Below, one piece after another: positions 53,532 through 63,884 of a stretch of DNA of 64,000 nt. Position 1 is the stretch's first letter. Every line of letters starts with the position of its first letter. The stretch spans positions 407,001-471,000 of the forward strand of contig CAKNEZ010000004.1 of the NCBI GenBank assembly GCA_930367205.1, in the 5' to 3' direction. The notes beneath the pieces are model-generated. The model worked only from the letters and a program-made list of their open reading frames with translations. It had not been told where the DNA came from and searched no databases. Origin of the DNA: Acanthosoma haemorrhoidale (taxonomy: Eukaryota; Arthropoda; Insecta; Hemiptera; Acanthosomatidae). The translations under genes were made by a program, and so were the position numbers.

Positions 53532-56248
53532 TGATGACGTCACTTGAATTAGTTTGTTTATGCCTTGTATAATACGTAACCTTTGTTTGCTGTTACAATA
53601 TAGTTCTGTTCTAACATTCCATGAAGTCGGTCGTTCTTATTAACACCCTCATTCTTAATTTAATTAAGTCATTCTTACATGGTGCCGAAACCTTTTTATT
53701 TTAGTTAGTTTTGATTTATTAAATCCGCGAGTGATAATAACGAAAATTTTCTTTCGTGATGAGTGGAAACGAATCGGACTCGGCTGTTAGCCTTCGACCT
53801 CCTGGACCTTTAATGATTTCCCAGGAATCAAACATGGCAACAGCATGGAAATCATGGTTACAATCATACAAATGGTTCGCAGAGGCTATAAACCTAGACA
53901 AAAAATCGAAGAAAAAAAAAGTCGCAACTTTTATGACTATTATTGGTAAGGAAGCCTATTCAATTTATGAAACATTTAAGATCGAAACAGCTGATAAGGA
54001 CAAAGTTGAAAAAATTATTGAATTGTTTGAATCGTATTTCACCCCTAAAATAAACATTACGTATGAAAGATTGATATTTAATCGCATGACTCAGCAGAAT
54101 GGACAATCTTTTGATGATTTTCTCACATTAGCGATTAATCAATCCAATAAGTGTAATTATTCAACCATGAGGGACGAATTTTTGCGCGACAAAATTGTAA
54201 TTGGAATATTAGATGATGAGGTTAGAAAAACATTATTGGAAGTAGAAGATTTAAAATACGATAATGCGGTAAAAATATGCAGGGCGTCTGAGTTAGCTAA
54301 ACAACACATGTCGGCTATGAAAGGTGGTGAAGGATCCGTATCGGAAATAAATGCTGTCAGACGGGATCAAAGCAAAAAAATACACGCCAAACCCGACCAA
54401 TTCCATTGCAGGCGGTGTAATACGACCCATGGCAGACGGGCTTGTCCAGCTTACAAAGTTCAATGTAAAAAATGTAATTTTAAGGGTCATTTTACAGAAT
54501 GTTGTTTATCATCAAAAAAGGTGGAAATGGTCTTAAAGAGTAATGACGAAAACACTGATAAAAATATTGATATATATATATAGGCACGACACAAAAATAT
54601 AAAACAAATTTAAAAAATACAAAAACAAATCAAATTTCAGATTGGATAGAAGAATTACATTTCCCACGAAACAAAAAAGTCTCTTTTAAATTGGATACAG
54701 GAGCCCAAGGAGATGTAATAACAACCACAGAAGTAGAAAACTGTGGCCTAAAAATAATTCCATCATGCGTCAAATCACTGATTTCATTCTGCAATAATCG
54801 AACGCCTGTTCTGGGAGAATCTAAAGTAAAAATAAAAACTAGGCTGGGTCAGACAGAGTATTTGACTTTCTTGATAGTTGAAGCCGGACACCAGTGTGTT
54901 TTGGGCAAGGCTTCTTGTGAAAATCTTGGATTAGTGAAAAGAATAGAGACCATAAACTATGACGATTTGTTCAAAGGTATGGGATGCGTAAAAGAATATG
55001 AATATGACATAGATGAATCAGGTAAAACAAGAATTGGACAAAATGGTCTACAATAAAATAATTACTCCCATGATAGAACCCACTCCATCAGTTTCACCAA
55101 TGGTGGTAGTGTGGAAAAACAAATCACCAAGAATTTGTCTAGACCTGACTGACCTGAACAAAAATATTAAAAGAAGACACTTCCCTTTACAAACAATGGA
55201 AGAGATAGCCGCCAAGTTGCATGGGTCAAAATTTTACACAAAAATTGACTGTATAAAAAGATTCTGGCAGCTACGAGTTTCACAGAGAAGTTCAAAATTT
55301 TTAACCTTTGCAACTCCTTGGGGACGATACAGCTGTTTACGTCTTCCATTCGGCTTATCAAGTGCCAGTGAAGTGTTCCAGTCCTTCATGACAGCTACAC
55401 TGGAAGGAATAAAAAATGTGGAAGTCGCAATTGATGATATATTAATTCATGCACCAACCGAAGAAGAACTTAAGAAAACAACGGATAAAGTCCTTAAAAA
55501 ATTGCAGGAAGTTGGGCTAAAACTTAACAAAGAAAAATGTATCTTCAACGTGCAAAAAACTAAGTTTCTGGGTCACGTGATTAGCGAAAAGGGCCTTGAA
55601 GCAGATCAAGAAAAGGTGGCTTGTATTGATAGGTTGAAACCTCCGGCAAATATAAAAGAATTGGAAAGATTCTTGGGTATGGTAACATACTTATCGAAGT
55701 TCATAAAAAACCTTTCTGAAATCACAGCACCTTTACGACTTCTCAAACAAAAAGACATAGAATGGCATTGGGATCAGGATCAAGAACAAGCATTCATTAA
55801 TTTAAAAAACAAATTGAAATCTGCTCCGGTTTTGCGCTACTACAACCCTAAAGAAGAGGTAAAAATTTCAGTTGACGCATCAAAACATTCGATGGGTGCA
55901 GTATTGTTACAGGATGACCAACCGGTTGCTTATGCATCCAAGGCGTTCACTCCTGCTCAAACTAGATACAGCCAGCTCGAAAAAGAAGCCACCGCTGTTC
56001 TGAATGGGTGTAAAAAATTCCACGAATATGTGTGGGGGAATCCTAAGTTAATCATTGAGACCGATCATAAGCCATTAGAGGCAATATTCAAAAAAACACT
56101 CAATAGTGCTCCAGCGAGGCTGCAGAGGATCTTATTCGAAGTCATGCCATACAACCCTCATATAGTATACAAAAAAGGAAGCGAATTGTACTTAGCTGAC
56201 TTGCTCAGTAGGGATTGTGCAAATGAAGCATTAAAAGATGAGCCAGTT
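53532..56248 (+). mobile_element. Gypsy B, 5' part, cut by Copia
   Basis: A short LTR of about 148 bp (53532-53679, TGATGACGTCAC...TTACA) is followed by the primer-binding site TGGTGCCGAAACC at 53680-53692. Gag, protease, RT and RNase H follow. The element stops at 56248, where the Copia LTR starts; the integrase and 3' LTR should lie after Copia, outside the window. Confidence 0.85.
53759..54583 (+). CDS. Gypsy B Gag
   Basis: About 274 residues, open. A capsid region ('TAWKSWLQSYKWFAEAINL', 'FMTIIGKEAYSIYETF', 'RMTQQNGQSFDDFLTLAI') precedes a double zinc motif ('CRRCNTTHGRRACPAY', 'CKKCNFKGHFTECC'). The frame closes at 54583 in an AT-rich stretch. The pol frame is separate. Confidence 0.82.
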   Translation: MSGNESDSAVSLRPPGPLMISQESNMATAWKSWLQSYKWFAEAINLDKKSKKKKVATFMTIIGKEAYSIYETFKIETADKDKVEKIIELFESYFTPKINITYERLIFNRMTQQNGQSFDDFLTLAINQSNKCNYSTMRDEFLRDKIVIGILDDEVRKTLLEVEDLKYDNAVKICRASELAKQHMSAMKGGEGSVSEINAVRRDQSKKIHAKPDQFHCRRCNTTHGRRACPAYKVQCKKCNFKGHFTECCLSSKKVEMVLKSNDENTDKNIDIYI

Positions 56249-56254
56249 TGTTGA
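54640..56254 (+). pseudogene. Gypsy B Pol (PR-RT-RNH), broken
   Basis: Protease 'KLDTGAQGDVI' sits in one frame to 55056, and RT-RNase H in another from about 55013. Some 40 codons that normally join them appear lost at the junction. RT has 'YTKIDCIKRFWQL', 'LRLPFGLSSASEVFQ' and catalytic 'AIDDILI'. RNase H has 'SVDASKHSMGAVL' and 'IETDHKPLEAIF'. The final codons are read from the Copia LTR, which supplies the stop at 56252-56254, so the end is artificial. Confidence 0.82.
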
Positions 56255-56417
56255 AATATTGTATCTCTTTGGTTGATGTAGGCACCCATGGTTAGGTGGG
56301 AGTTTATATAACAGTGTGTAATAAAGTTGTTCCCAAGTAATGTGCTGGCTGTGCGCCGCTAGTTTATTATATTTTTCCCTTGCCTGAATCATATAATTTG
56401 ACAGGTTATGGGCCCAG
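56249..56417 (+). repeat. Copia 5' LTR and half-tRNA primer site
   Basis: A 155-bp LTR, TGTTGAAATATT...AATTTGACA, with an AATAAAG poly(A) signal near 56320. GGTTATGGGCCCAG follows directly at 56404. That is complementary to the anticodon-side half of initiator tRNA-Met, the classic Copia primer. Confidence 0.85.
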
Positions 56418-56510
56418 AAGTACGTAGTGCCGTGTTATAATCGTGGAAAGTACCGGGGTCGTGAATCGTGTGATTGAGACTGATAAATCCGACGTATCCG
56501 TTCGAGAACT

Positions 56511-56857
56511 ATGGCCGCCAACAACAACGTAACGATCTTTCCCCAACTAACAGATACAAATTTTAAAAACTGGAAGTTCCGTGTCACCACCTTACTGGAT
56601 GAGAAAGGGTTCAAAGAAACGATTGAAGATGATTGGAAGCCGGACACCAACGAGAAGAAGTCTATGGATAAAAAGGCAATGAATGTAATTATTAATTGTG
56701 TTACTGATCGTCATATAGACTACATTCGAGGCGTGGAATCAGCCAAGGGAATGATGAAATCGCTTAGTAATGTGTTTGAACGGAAGAGTACGATATCTAA
56801 ACTCTTAGTTCGGAAGAAATTGTTAACATTAAAGTGCACTACGAGTCTGCAAGACCA
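56511..56857 (+). pseudogene. Copia gag, first part (before filler)
   Basis: Starts 'MAANNNVTIFPQLTDTNFKN' and carries the Copia Gag pattern 'NWKFRVTTLLDEKG', 'MNVIINCVTDRHIDYIRG', 'SAKGMMKSLSNVFERKS'. At 56858 it runs into an inverted copy of itself. The gene resumes at 60269 with a repeated 155-bp piece. Confidence 0.8.
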
Positions 56858-57009
56858 TTTTAATGTTAACAATTTCTTCCGAACTAAGAGTTTAGATATC
56901 GTACTCTTCCGTTCACACACATTACTAAGCGATTTCATCATTCCCTTGGCTGATTCCGCGCCTCGAATGTAGTCTATATGACGATCAGTAACACAATTAA
57001 TAATTACAT
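56683..57009. repeat. Fold-back: 151-bp inverted repeat of Copia gag
   Basis: The left arm 56683-56833 is followed by a 24-nt spacer and a right arm 56858-57009 that is its reverse complement with very few changes (for example GGCGTGG against GGCGCGG). The right arm ends at the AATTACAT/ACATC junction, where tRNA sequence begins. Confidence 0.9.
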
Positions 57010-57011
57010 AC

Positions 57012-57062
57012 ATCTGCTTCGCATGCTGAAAGTCCTGGGTTCATATCCCAGCACCTCCACCA
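57012..57062 (+). tRNA. 3' half of a tRNA-Ala (CGC), including CCA
   Basis: It starts in the anticodon stem: CTGC, loop TTCGCAT (anticodon CGC), GCTG. It continues with the T-arm CTGGG-TTCATAT-CCCAG and ends with acceptor strand CACCTCC, discriminator A and CCA. The D-arm and 5' acceptor strand are absent, so this is not a tRNA gene. A genomically encoded CCA shows descent from a mature tRNA. Nine bases later an antisense BEL LTR begins. Confidence 0.75.
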
Positions 57063-57071
57063 CAAAAAATA

Positions 57072-57673
57072 TGTTTGGAATTTCACCAGTTGAAATCGCA
57101 ACCGGCAAACGAGGCGACTGATTCGAGAAACTAATTAGCCTGGGGATAATTAGCTATACGTTTGAGTTTTAAGTGGACTGTAATTATTTGAGAGTCTCGT
57201 TAGAGAAATGACAATATCAAATGTAAACACAGTAATGTAAATTCCTACCTGCTTCGATGTGACGACAGCGTGCGAATCTCCCTTCTTGAACTTCGATAAC
57301 CTAGAGATTTGGGCCCAAACTCCAGATTCATCCAATAGCTGTCTGCGTTTAATCTGAAATGTCGCTTCTCCAAGACTGCGTACTAGTGATTTGAATAATG
57401 AATAAACAAAGATAATGGCGTTGAAAATACGCTTGAAAAACAGTGTGAAAAATGATAACTGTTGAAGACAAAAAGAGACGCTATAATAATGAAAATGAAA
57501 ATTACCACCTGAGAGACAAAAGCGTGGGGAAAAACGCTGATCGAGCCGGCAGGTAGCGCCAGCGTCTGTGATTCACAGAACTACCGAATGGTTTCGGGTA
57601 ATTACTTATTGAATAGCAAATTCAAATTAAATGAAATTAAGTTTACGCAAATGGCGTAAACATACCGCCCACC
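57072..57673 (-). repeat. BEL2 LTR and polypurine tract (antisense)
   Basis: On the minus strand the polypurine tract GGTGGGCGGTA (57673-57663) is followed by TGTTTACGCCATTTGCGTAAAC, the palindromic BEL LTR start. The LTR ends CCAAACA at 57072. Length 591 bp. The boundary logic is the same as in BEL1. Confidence 0.75.
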
Positions 57674-57856
57674 AAATTAGAGCAACTAATATCCGGGTTA
57701 AATGAGAGCTAACACAAATGAAATAGCATGATCTACTTGAGAGTTTATGTACATGATTGAGGAAACAAGGAATAATGAGAATGGAAACGTTAAAGGGGAA
57801 AAGGTAAAGAAAAAGAGAAAGAAAAAAAATGAATAAATGAATGACAACTGTGAAAC

Positions 57857-60262
57857 TTAGGCCTGATAGTCAAGGGGCACAAGCCGATTGACGGGCCGAA
57901 CGAATGAACCAGATGGGTTGCGTATGGTGACAACCCGTGTCACGCCATCAGCGCCGGGGTGAAGGGATTCTACCCGAGCCATGGACCAATGAAGAGGAGA
58001 AGTTGAGATTCCCTTGATGAAAACAACATCGCCAACAGAAATTTCCTTGGAATGACGATTCCATTTATGGCGTTGCATGAGGGTGTTGAGATATTCGTGA
58101 GACCAGCGATCCCAAAATTGTCGGGAGATCTTCGTGATAGCTTTCCATCTTTGGGTGAGCGAACATGATGGCGATGGGGGGATTTCTGGACGGGCTAATA
58201 AAGGAGCACCGATTAAGAAATGTCCAGGGCTGAGGTAATCGGATGCCTCGAGAGGATCTGATGAAAGAGGGCACAAAGGTCGGCTGTTAAGGATGGCTTC
58301 AATACGAGCAAAGAAGGTAAAATATTCTTCGGAAGTAAAGCAAGTATCTGCAGTGATACGGCTTAGAATGGTTTTGACGGACTTGACACCTGCTTCCCAA
58401 ATACCGCCGAAGTTTGGAGAAGAGGGAGGGTTAAAATGCCACTGAATGCCTTGGAAACTGAGGTGCGAAGTGATTTCGGATGAATGATCGCGCATGAATA
58501 CTGAAGCTTCATTTAAGACGCGGTTGGCGCCAATAAAATTGGTTCCTCGGTCCGACAAAATGGACTGAGGTAGACCGCGACGTGCTATGAAACGATCTAA
58601 TGCGGAGAGAAATGCAAAGGTGGATAGCTCGGAGGAGAACTCCAGATGCAATGCCTTGGTGGTCAGACACACGAAAAGGCATAAATAACCTTTGGTAATG
58701 GGGACCTTACGCAGTCGCGAAGACTTGACGTTGAAAGGGCCAGCATAATCGACGCCCGTGTTGATAAAGGGACGGCCTGGTGTCGGGCGGACCGACGGAA
58801 GATCGGACATCAATGGTTGAGGCGAACGCGCTCTGAACAATTTACATGTGCGGCATGATGAAATTACCGAACGAATCAAACTGCGCAAAGATAGGATCCA
58901 ATATTCGGATCGAATGTGCGCCATACAAGTGGTGGGACCAGCATGAAGGCATGTCAAGTGAGCATGACGTGATATCAGGTATGACAAATGAGCTCGTTTG
59001 GGCAGCAATATTGGGTGTTGAGCTGGATAACGCAACTGAGAACGCGAAAGTCAACCGCCCACCCTAAGAACACCGGCTTGATCCAGAAAGGGGGTTAATG
59101 TTTGGAATGACTTGGTGTTTTGTTGTGTCTGAATACGAGCTATCTCGGCTGAGAAATGGATGGATTGAGTGGAAGTGACATAATATTGCATGGCAGCTTG
59201 TAACTCGGAAACCGTAAGGTCACCCTGAGTTCGATACGCTGATGCTGCAATGCGAGCGTTGGTTGAGAAACGCAAGATCCAACCCAGGACTCAACGTGCT
59301 CTGTTTAATGACGAAAATCGGGTAAGCAAATCGTGCAGGAAATTGCTGGATGAGACTGCCACCAATGAGACGGGATTGGTATTGCGTAACTCAGGCAGCT
59401 GCTCAGTGTGAGCTGAGGATGGTTCAAAGGCGTCAGGCCATGGAATTTGAGGTTGATTGGCGAATTCAGAGCCAGAATACCACAATGTTTGAGGGTCAGG
59501 AGTGACAAATTGCTCAGCTGTAAGACCTCTTGAGGCCAAGTCAGCAGGGTTCTGGTCGGAAGATACATGCGACCAAGAGCGATTAGAAAATGGAATTTCA
59601 TTTACGCGGGAAATGCGATGAGCAATAAAGGTTTTTAAAAGATGAGGGGAAGTGTTGATCCACGAGAGTACGATCTGAGAATCCGAAAATAGACGGACGG
59701 TCTGCAAAGGGGAAGGATGGGGTATAACGTATGTTGAAGCAGTGGAGGCAGGTTCCATGTGGCCTGCTGACAGATAGTCAGACATGAACATTTTATATTC
59801 AGCAACAATTGAGCCATGTTTGGCTAGCGGTGCTCAAGTCGGGATACTGATGCTCGAGCTTGAGTGACGTTGCAGCCCAATGGGGTTGCACTAGGGTGAA
59901 ATGGCAATGCGACGGAATATCTGCCGTCAGCATTGCGTCTAAACGTAGAAATGAAATGTTGTTCAGCAACATCATCCAAGGGATTGGGGATGGAGCCTTG
60001 ATGGACGGATTCAACGTCCCAAAATGCGGTGAGTTGCTTGTCCACTTCAGTAGTGGATAACAAGGAAATGGTAGAGGGGGTCGGATTCATGATTTGAATC
60101 GGGCCTACAATGATGTGTCCAAAAATGGTGCCAATGGAAATGGGACCATGCTGAATAGACCGAATGCCAATTTGAGTTATCAAGCGGGGAAATACGTCAG
60201 CCCCCAATAAAATGTCAATTTTATCGGGACGATAAAAATGAGGATCCGCTAAACGAAGACGG
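57857..60262 (-). pseudogene. BEL2 pol with RT deleted
   Basis: Integrase region 57857-59035 is open: zinc finger 'CLHAGPTTCMAHIRSEYWIL', core 'NTGVDYAGPF', 'LSDRGTNFIGANR', 'GGIWEAGVKSVK' and the DUF5641 tail. Upstream, RNase H sequence ('LFSDSQIVLSWINTSPHLL') at 59291-59791 joins almost directly to the linker 'FMSDYLSAGHMEPAS' and to the protease region (59824-60262, 'ILLGADVFPRL'). The RT catalytic domain and part of RNase H are missing. Several frame changes occur between 59035 and 59824. Confidence 0.82.
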
Positions 60263-60268
60263 AAGAAC

Positions 60269-60424
60269 CGTCATATAGACTACATTCGAGGCGCGGAATC
60301 AGCCAAGGGAATGATGAAATCGCTTAGTAATGTGTTTGAACGGAAGAGTACGATATCTAAACTCTTAGTTCGGAAGAAATTGTTAACATTAAAGTGCACT
60401 ACGAGTCTGCAAGACCATTTTAAT
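60269..60424 (+). repeat. 155-bp direct duplicate of Copia gag
   Basis: It repeats 56709-56863, from CGTCATATAGACTAC to CAAGACCATTTTA, and then continues into the rest of the gag gene. The two copies bracket the fold-back, tRNA half and BEL2. Confidence 0.9.
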
Positions 60425-63400
60425 AAATTTGATGCTCTAGTCAGAGATCTTGAATCTATGGGATCCAAGATGGCAGAAGACGATCAGGTCTGTCACTTAT
60501 TATTAACTCTTCCCGATAAATATGAACATATTGTGACAGTGTTGGAAGCAATGGATACGGAGCTCACTGTGGACTTTGTAAAATCAAGGCTTTTAGATGC
60601 AGAACTCAAAATGAATATGCAAGGCACCGTTATCAACGAAGCATCATTCATATCACGCCCTAAAAGTGTACATTCCGTCAGGAAATGTTTCGAATGCGGT
60701 GACACCAGACACTTAGTGGCGAAATGTCCAAAACTCAAATTCAAAAGCAGTTCTAAACAAAATAATGCTAATTACAATAAAGTTGGTAATCGGGAAAATC
60801 GATCATCGAACGATAACAACAATCGACATCGGCCTTTCGATAACAACAACCAACCAAGGAGAGGTTATTGTTGTGAAACCGAGGAAAAAGAAATTGTTTT
60901 CGTTGCCGTTGAAAATAGTGTAAAAAATGCTGTGTTTTCGGGTAGAAATTTAAGTGACCTACAAGTGCGATTTGTTTTGGACTCCGGATGCACTGATCAC
61001 CTTGTTCGCGCAGAGATGAGACAATATATGTCGGGTATAGTGGAATTGAAACCACCCATCAGAATAAATGTGGCCAACGGAGAATCACTTTTAGCCAAGG
61101 AAAAAGGTATTTTACACGTTACAAATAATCAAGTAAAAATTCGACTGGAGGCGTTTGTTGTACCAAATCTGACATTAAATTTATTATCAGTGAAGAAAAT
61201 AGTGGAATCTGGAAAGGAGGTAATTTTCAGAAATGATAAGACAATGATTGTTCATAATAACAATAACATTATTGAGGGCCAATTATGTGGAAAGCTTTAT
61301 ATACTAAACCTGTTTATTAATGTTGAAAAGTGTAACATCACGAACGATTTGAATTTATGGCACAGAAGATTGGGGCATTTGGGGCGAAAAGGACTCCAAG
61401 AAATGGGATTGCCTTATTCTAAAGACGTTTGTGATTCATGTAGACAGGGCAAGGCTGTTAGGCTTCCTTTTAATCCTTCCGTTGAACCAAAATCAAGTCG
61501 GATTGGGGAATTCATCCACACCGATATAAGTGGACCAGTGACTCCTCATTCAATCAATGGAGAAAAATATTTCCAAGTTGTTCTTGATGACTTTTCTCAC
61601 TTTTGTGTGGTGTATTTACTAAAAAGCAAGGATGAAGCTACCTACAATTTAATAAATTATATCGAGGAATCAGAAACCAAGTTCGGGCCTGTTTGCCGTA
61701 TATGTTGTGATAACGGAGGTGAGTTCTCTAATAAAATCATTCAGAAGTTTTGTCAAGATAAAGGAATACGTATCGAATACACAGCTCCATATTCTCCTCA
61801 AATGAATGGCAGAACTGAGAGAATGAATGGAACGTTGCTTAACAAAGTGAGAACTATGTTCATCGATACAGGGTTGCCCAAGATTCTTTGGGGCGAGGCA
61901 ATTAGAACAGCTGCCTTTCAGCTTAATCGGTCCCCAACAGCGGCTTTGAAAGGAGGAATACCCGCCAATATTTATCACGGAAAGCTGGACTTAGAAAAAT
62001 TAAGAGTTTTTGGAGCCAAAGCCTGGGCTTTACAGTTGCCTAAGAAAAGGAAATTAGAACCTCGTGCTAAACCAACTATTTTTATAGGCTACGCCTCAAA
62101 TGGCTATCGCCTTTGGGACCCTGAAGCTAATACCATACAGATATCCAGAGACGTCACATTCGATGAAAATAATATAAAATACAGTGATTGGAAAACAACC
62201 GACAAAACACCAATAAGAGTCATTACGGAAGAGAATAGTGAACCTGAAGAAAAAGAACAGGCAATGCAAGATGAAAACAGTGATGAGGAGTCGTTTCATG
62301 AATTTGAAGATGATGAAGAGAAAGAAGCTCGAGAGAAGATAAGAAGAGAGACGCGACTTCCAAAAAGGTTTGATGATTATGAATTGTATAGTGCATATTG
62401 TTTATTAGCTGGTGATCCATCTTCATATTCTGAAGCTGTAAAATCTGGTGAAGGCTGGAATAAAGCTATTGAAACCGAACTAGAAGCACTTGAAAAGTTT
62501 GAAACTTGGGAGCCAGCTAAACTTCCTGAGGGTGTTAAGCCCATCGATACTAAATGGGTCTTCACGACTAAACAGAATGGTCTTAAAAAAGCCAGATTAG
62601 TGGCTCGTGGCTTTCAAGAAGAATGTACTTACGATGTATATTCCCCTGTTGCAAAAATGTCTACTGTACGAATGATGTTGTCTTTTGCATTAAACAAAAA
62701 TTATTTGACTAGACAGCTGGATATTCCAACTGCATTTTTAAACGGTGAGCTAGAACAAGATATATACATCAAGACTCCAGAAGGGGTAGATAGTGAAAGC
62801 CCAGTGTTAAAACTAAGGAAAGCATTATATGGACTTAAAGAAGCACCAAGAAGCTGGAACCGGAAATTTCACGAATTTGTAACAAAAAATGGACTTATTA
62901 GATCAAGTTGTAATGTTTGTCTCTATTCTGGAAGAAATATATGGCTAGTACTGTTTGTAGACGATATACTACTTGTTGGAAAGAAAGAAGAGCTAAGTAA
63001 TTTTACTTCATTGTTGAAAGGTGAATTTAATGCTAAGGATTTAGGAGAAATTAACTGTTACCTTGGTGCCAACATTTCAAGGAACAAAGAAGAAATCAAG
63101 ATTTCACAAAAAACCATGATTAGTGCATTGCTAGACAGATTCAATATGTCTGACTGCAAAGGTGTTTCCACTCCTTTAGCTAGTGACGGTTTACCACAAG
63201 GAGACGGAAAAGTGATACATGTTCCCTACCGTCAATTGATTGGAGGTTTAATGTACCTTTGTATGATAAGTAGACCAGACATTATGTTTGCTACCTCATA
63301 TTTGAGTCGATTTTTAGATAGACCAAATCCCAGTTTATGGAAATCAGCCAAACGTATATTGAGATATTTAAACCAAACTAAAGACTTTAAACTTGTATTT

Positions 63401-63715
63401 AAGAAGAATCCATCATTGGACATCATAGCATACTCTGATGCGGACTGGGCAGGCGATCGTCGAGACCGAAAAAGCACCAGTGGCACTGCTGTCTACTTCG
63501 GTGGGAATCTTATTTCATGGAAGTCTGTAAAGCAGCAGAGCGTCGCACTCTCTACAGCCGAGGCGGAGTATGTAGCAGCAGCACAGACAGCGGCAGAGGT
63601 CATACATCTCCACAACTTAGCAAGAAGTGTGTCAGTGAGTGCTAGTGATGAAGTGCCCTTAATAAAGGTGGATAACAAAAGTGCCATATTTATGTTAAGT
63701 AATTATGAAAATTAA
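60311..63715 (+). CDS. Copia Gag (rest) and Pol
   Basis: A 1134-codon open frame: gag with zinc knuckle 'CFECGDTRHLVAKC'; protease 'VLDSGCTDHLV'; GAG-pre-integrase 'LNLWHRRLGHLGRKGL'; integrase 'FIHTDISGPV', 'CCDNGGEFSN', 'YSPQMNGRTERMNGTL'; reverse transcriptase 'RQLDIPTAFLNGEL' and catalytic 'LFVDDILL'; RNase H 'AYSDADWAGDRRDRKSTSG' and 'ALSTAEAEYVAAA'. The order (integrase before RT) is diagnostic of Copia. A TAA at 63713-63715 ends it just before the last RNase H segment, which continues in frame to 63884. Confidence 0.9.
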   Translation: MMKSLSNVFERKSTISKLLVRKKLLTLKCTTSLQDHFNKFDALVRDLESMGSKMAEDDQVCHLLLTLPDKYEHIVTVLEAMDTELTVDFVKSRLLDAELKMNMQGTVINEASFISRPKSVHSVRKCFECGDTRHLVAKCPKLKFKSSSKQNNANYNKVGNRENRSSNDNNNRHRPFDNNNQPRRGYCCETEEKEIVFVAVENSVKNAVFSGRNLSDLQVRFVLDSGCTDHLVRAEMRQYMSGIVELKPPIRINVANGESLLAKEKGILHVTNNQVKIRLEAFVVPNLTLNLLSVKKIVESGKEVIFRNDKTMIVHNNNNIIEGQLCGKLYILNLFINVEKCNITNDLNLWHRRLGHLGRKGLQEMGLPYSKDVCDSCRQGKAVRLPFNPSVEPKSSRIGEFIHTDISGPVTPHSINGEKYFQVVLDDFSHFCVVYLLKSKDEATYNLINYIEESETKFGPVCRICCDNGGEFSNKIIQKFCQDKGIRIEYTAPYSPQMNGRTERMNGTLLNKVRTMFIDTGLPKILWGEAIRTAAFQLNRSPTAALKGGIPANIYHGKLDLEKLRVFGAKAWALQLPKKRKLEPRAKPTIFIGYASNGYRLWDPEANTIQISRDVTFDENNIKYSDWKTTDKTPIRVITEENSEPEEKEQAMQDENSDEESFHEFEDDEEKEAREKIRRETRLPKRFDDYELYSAYCLLAGDPSSYSEAVKSGEGWNKAIETELEALEKFETWEPAKLPEGVKPIDTKWVFTTKQNGLKKARLVARGFQEECTYDVYSPVAKMSTVRMMLSFALNKNYLTRQLDIPTAFLNGELEQDIYIKTPEGVDSESPVLKLRKALYGLKEAPRSWNRKFHEFVTKNGLIRSSCNVCLYSGRNIWLVLFVDDILLVGKKEELSNFTSLLKGEFNAKDLGEINCYLGANISRNKEEIKISQKTMISALLDRFNMSDCKGVSTPLASDGLPQGDGKVIHVPYRQLIGGLMYLCMISRPDIMFATSYLSRFLDRPNPSLWKSAKRILRYLNQTKDFKLVFKKNPSLDIIAYSDADWAGDRRDRKSTSGTAVYFGGNLISWKSVKQQSVALSTAEAEYVAAAQTAAEVIHLHNLARSVSVSASDEVPLIKVDNKSAIFMLSNYEN

Positions 63716-63884
63716 AAAAGATCAAAGCATATTGACATAAAATTAAATTTTATAAAGGATTTAATTGCAAATAATAAAATTAAAATTGAATATGTACAGT
63801 CAGAAAATAACATAGCAGATATTTTAACAAAAGGTTTAGTGGCTCAAAGGTTTGAATTTTTAAGAGAGAAATTGTCAATTTTGT
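63716..63884 (+). pseudogene. Copia RNase H C-terminus beyond a nonsense codon
   Basis: It continues in the same frame with 'KRSKHIDIKLNFIKDLI' and 'NNIADILTKGL', the expected Copia ending, to a stop at about 63883. The TAA at 63713 therefore looks like a point mutation that removes the last 55 or so residues. Confidence 0.8.

Larger units (their letters stand above)
57072..60268 (-). mobile_element. BEL/Pao element 2, antisense internal-deletion derivative
   Basis: In BEL sense orientation (right to left): protease region (from 60268, 5' part missing), RNase H without RT, integrase, polypurine tract and LTR. The LTR is followed by a spacer and a tRNA-Ala-complementary primer site. It is distinct from BEL1 at 20898 in sequence. 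Confidence 0.85.

Noticed and set aside
57012..57062. Functional tRNA-Ala gene or SINE head
   Set aside because: The 5' half and A-box are absent, and CCA is encoded. The position next to an antisense BEL LTR fits a primer remnant better.
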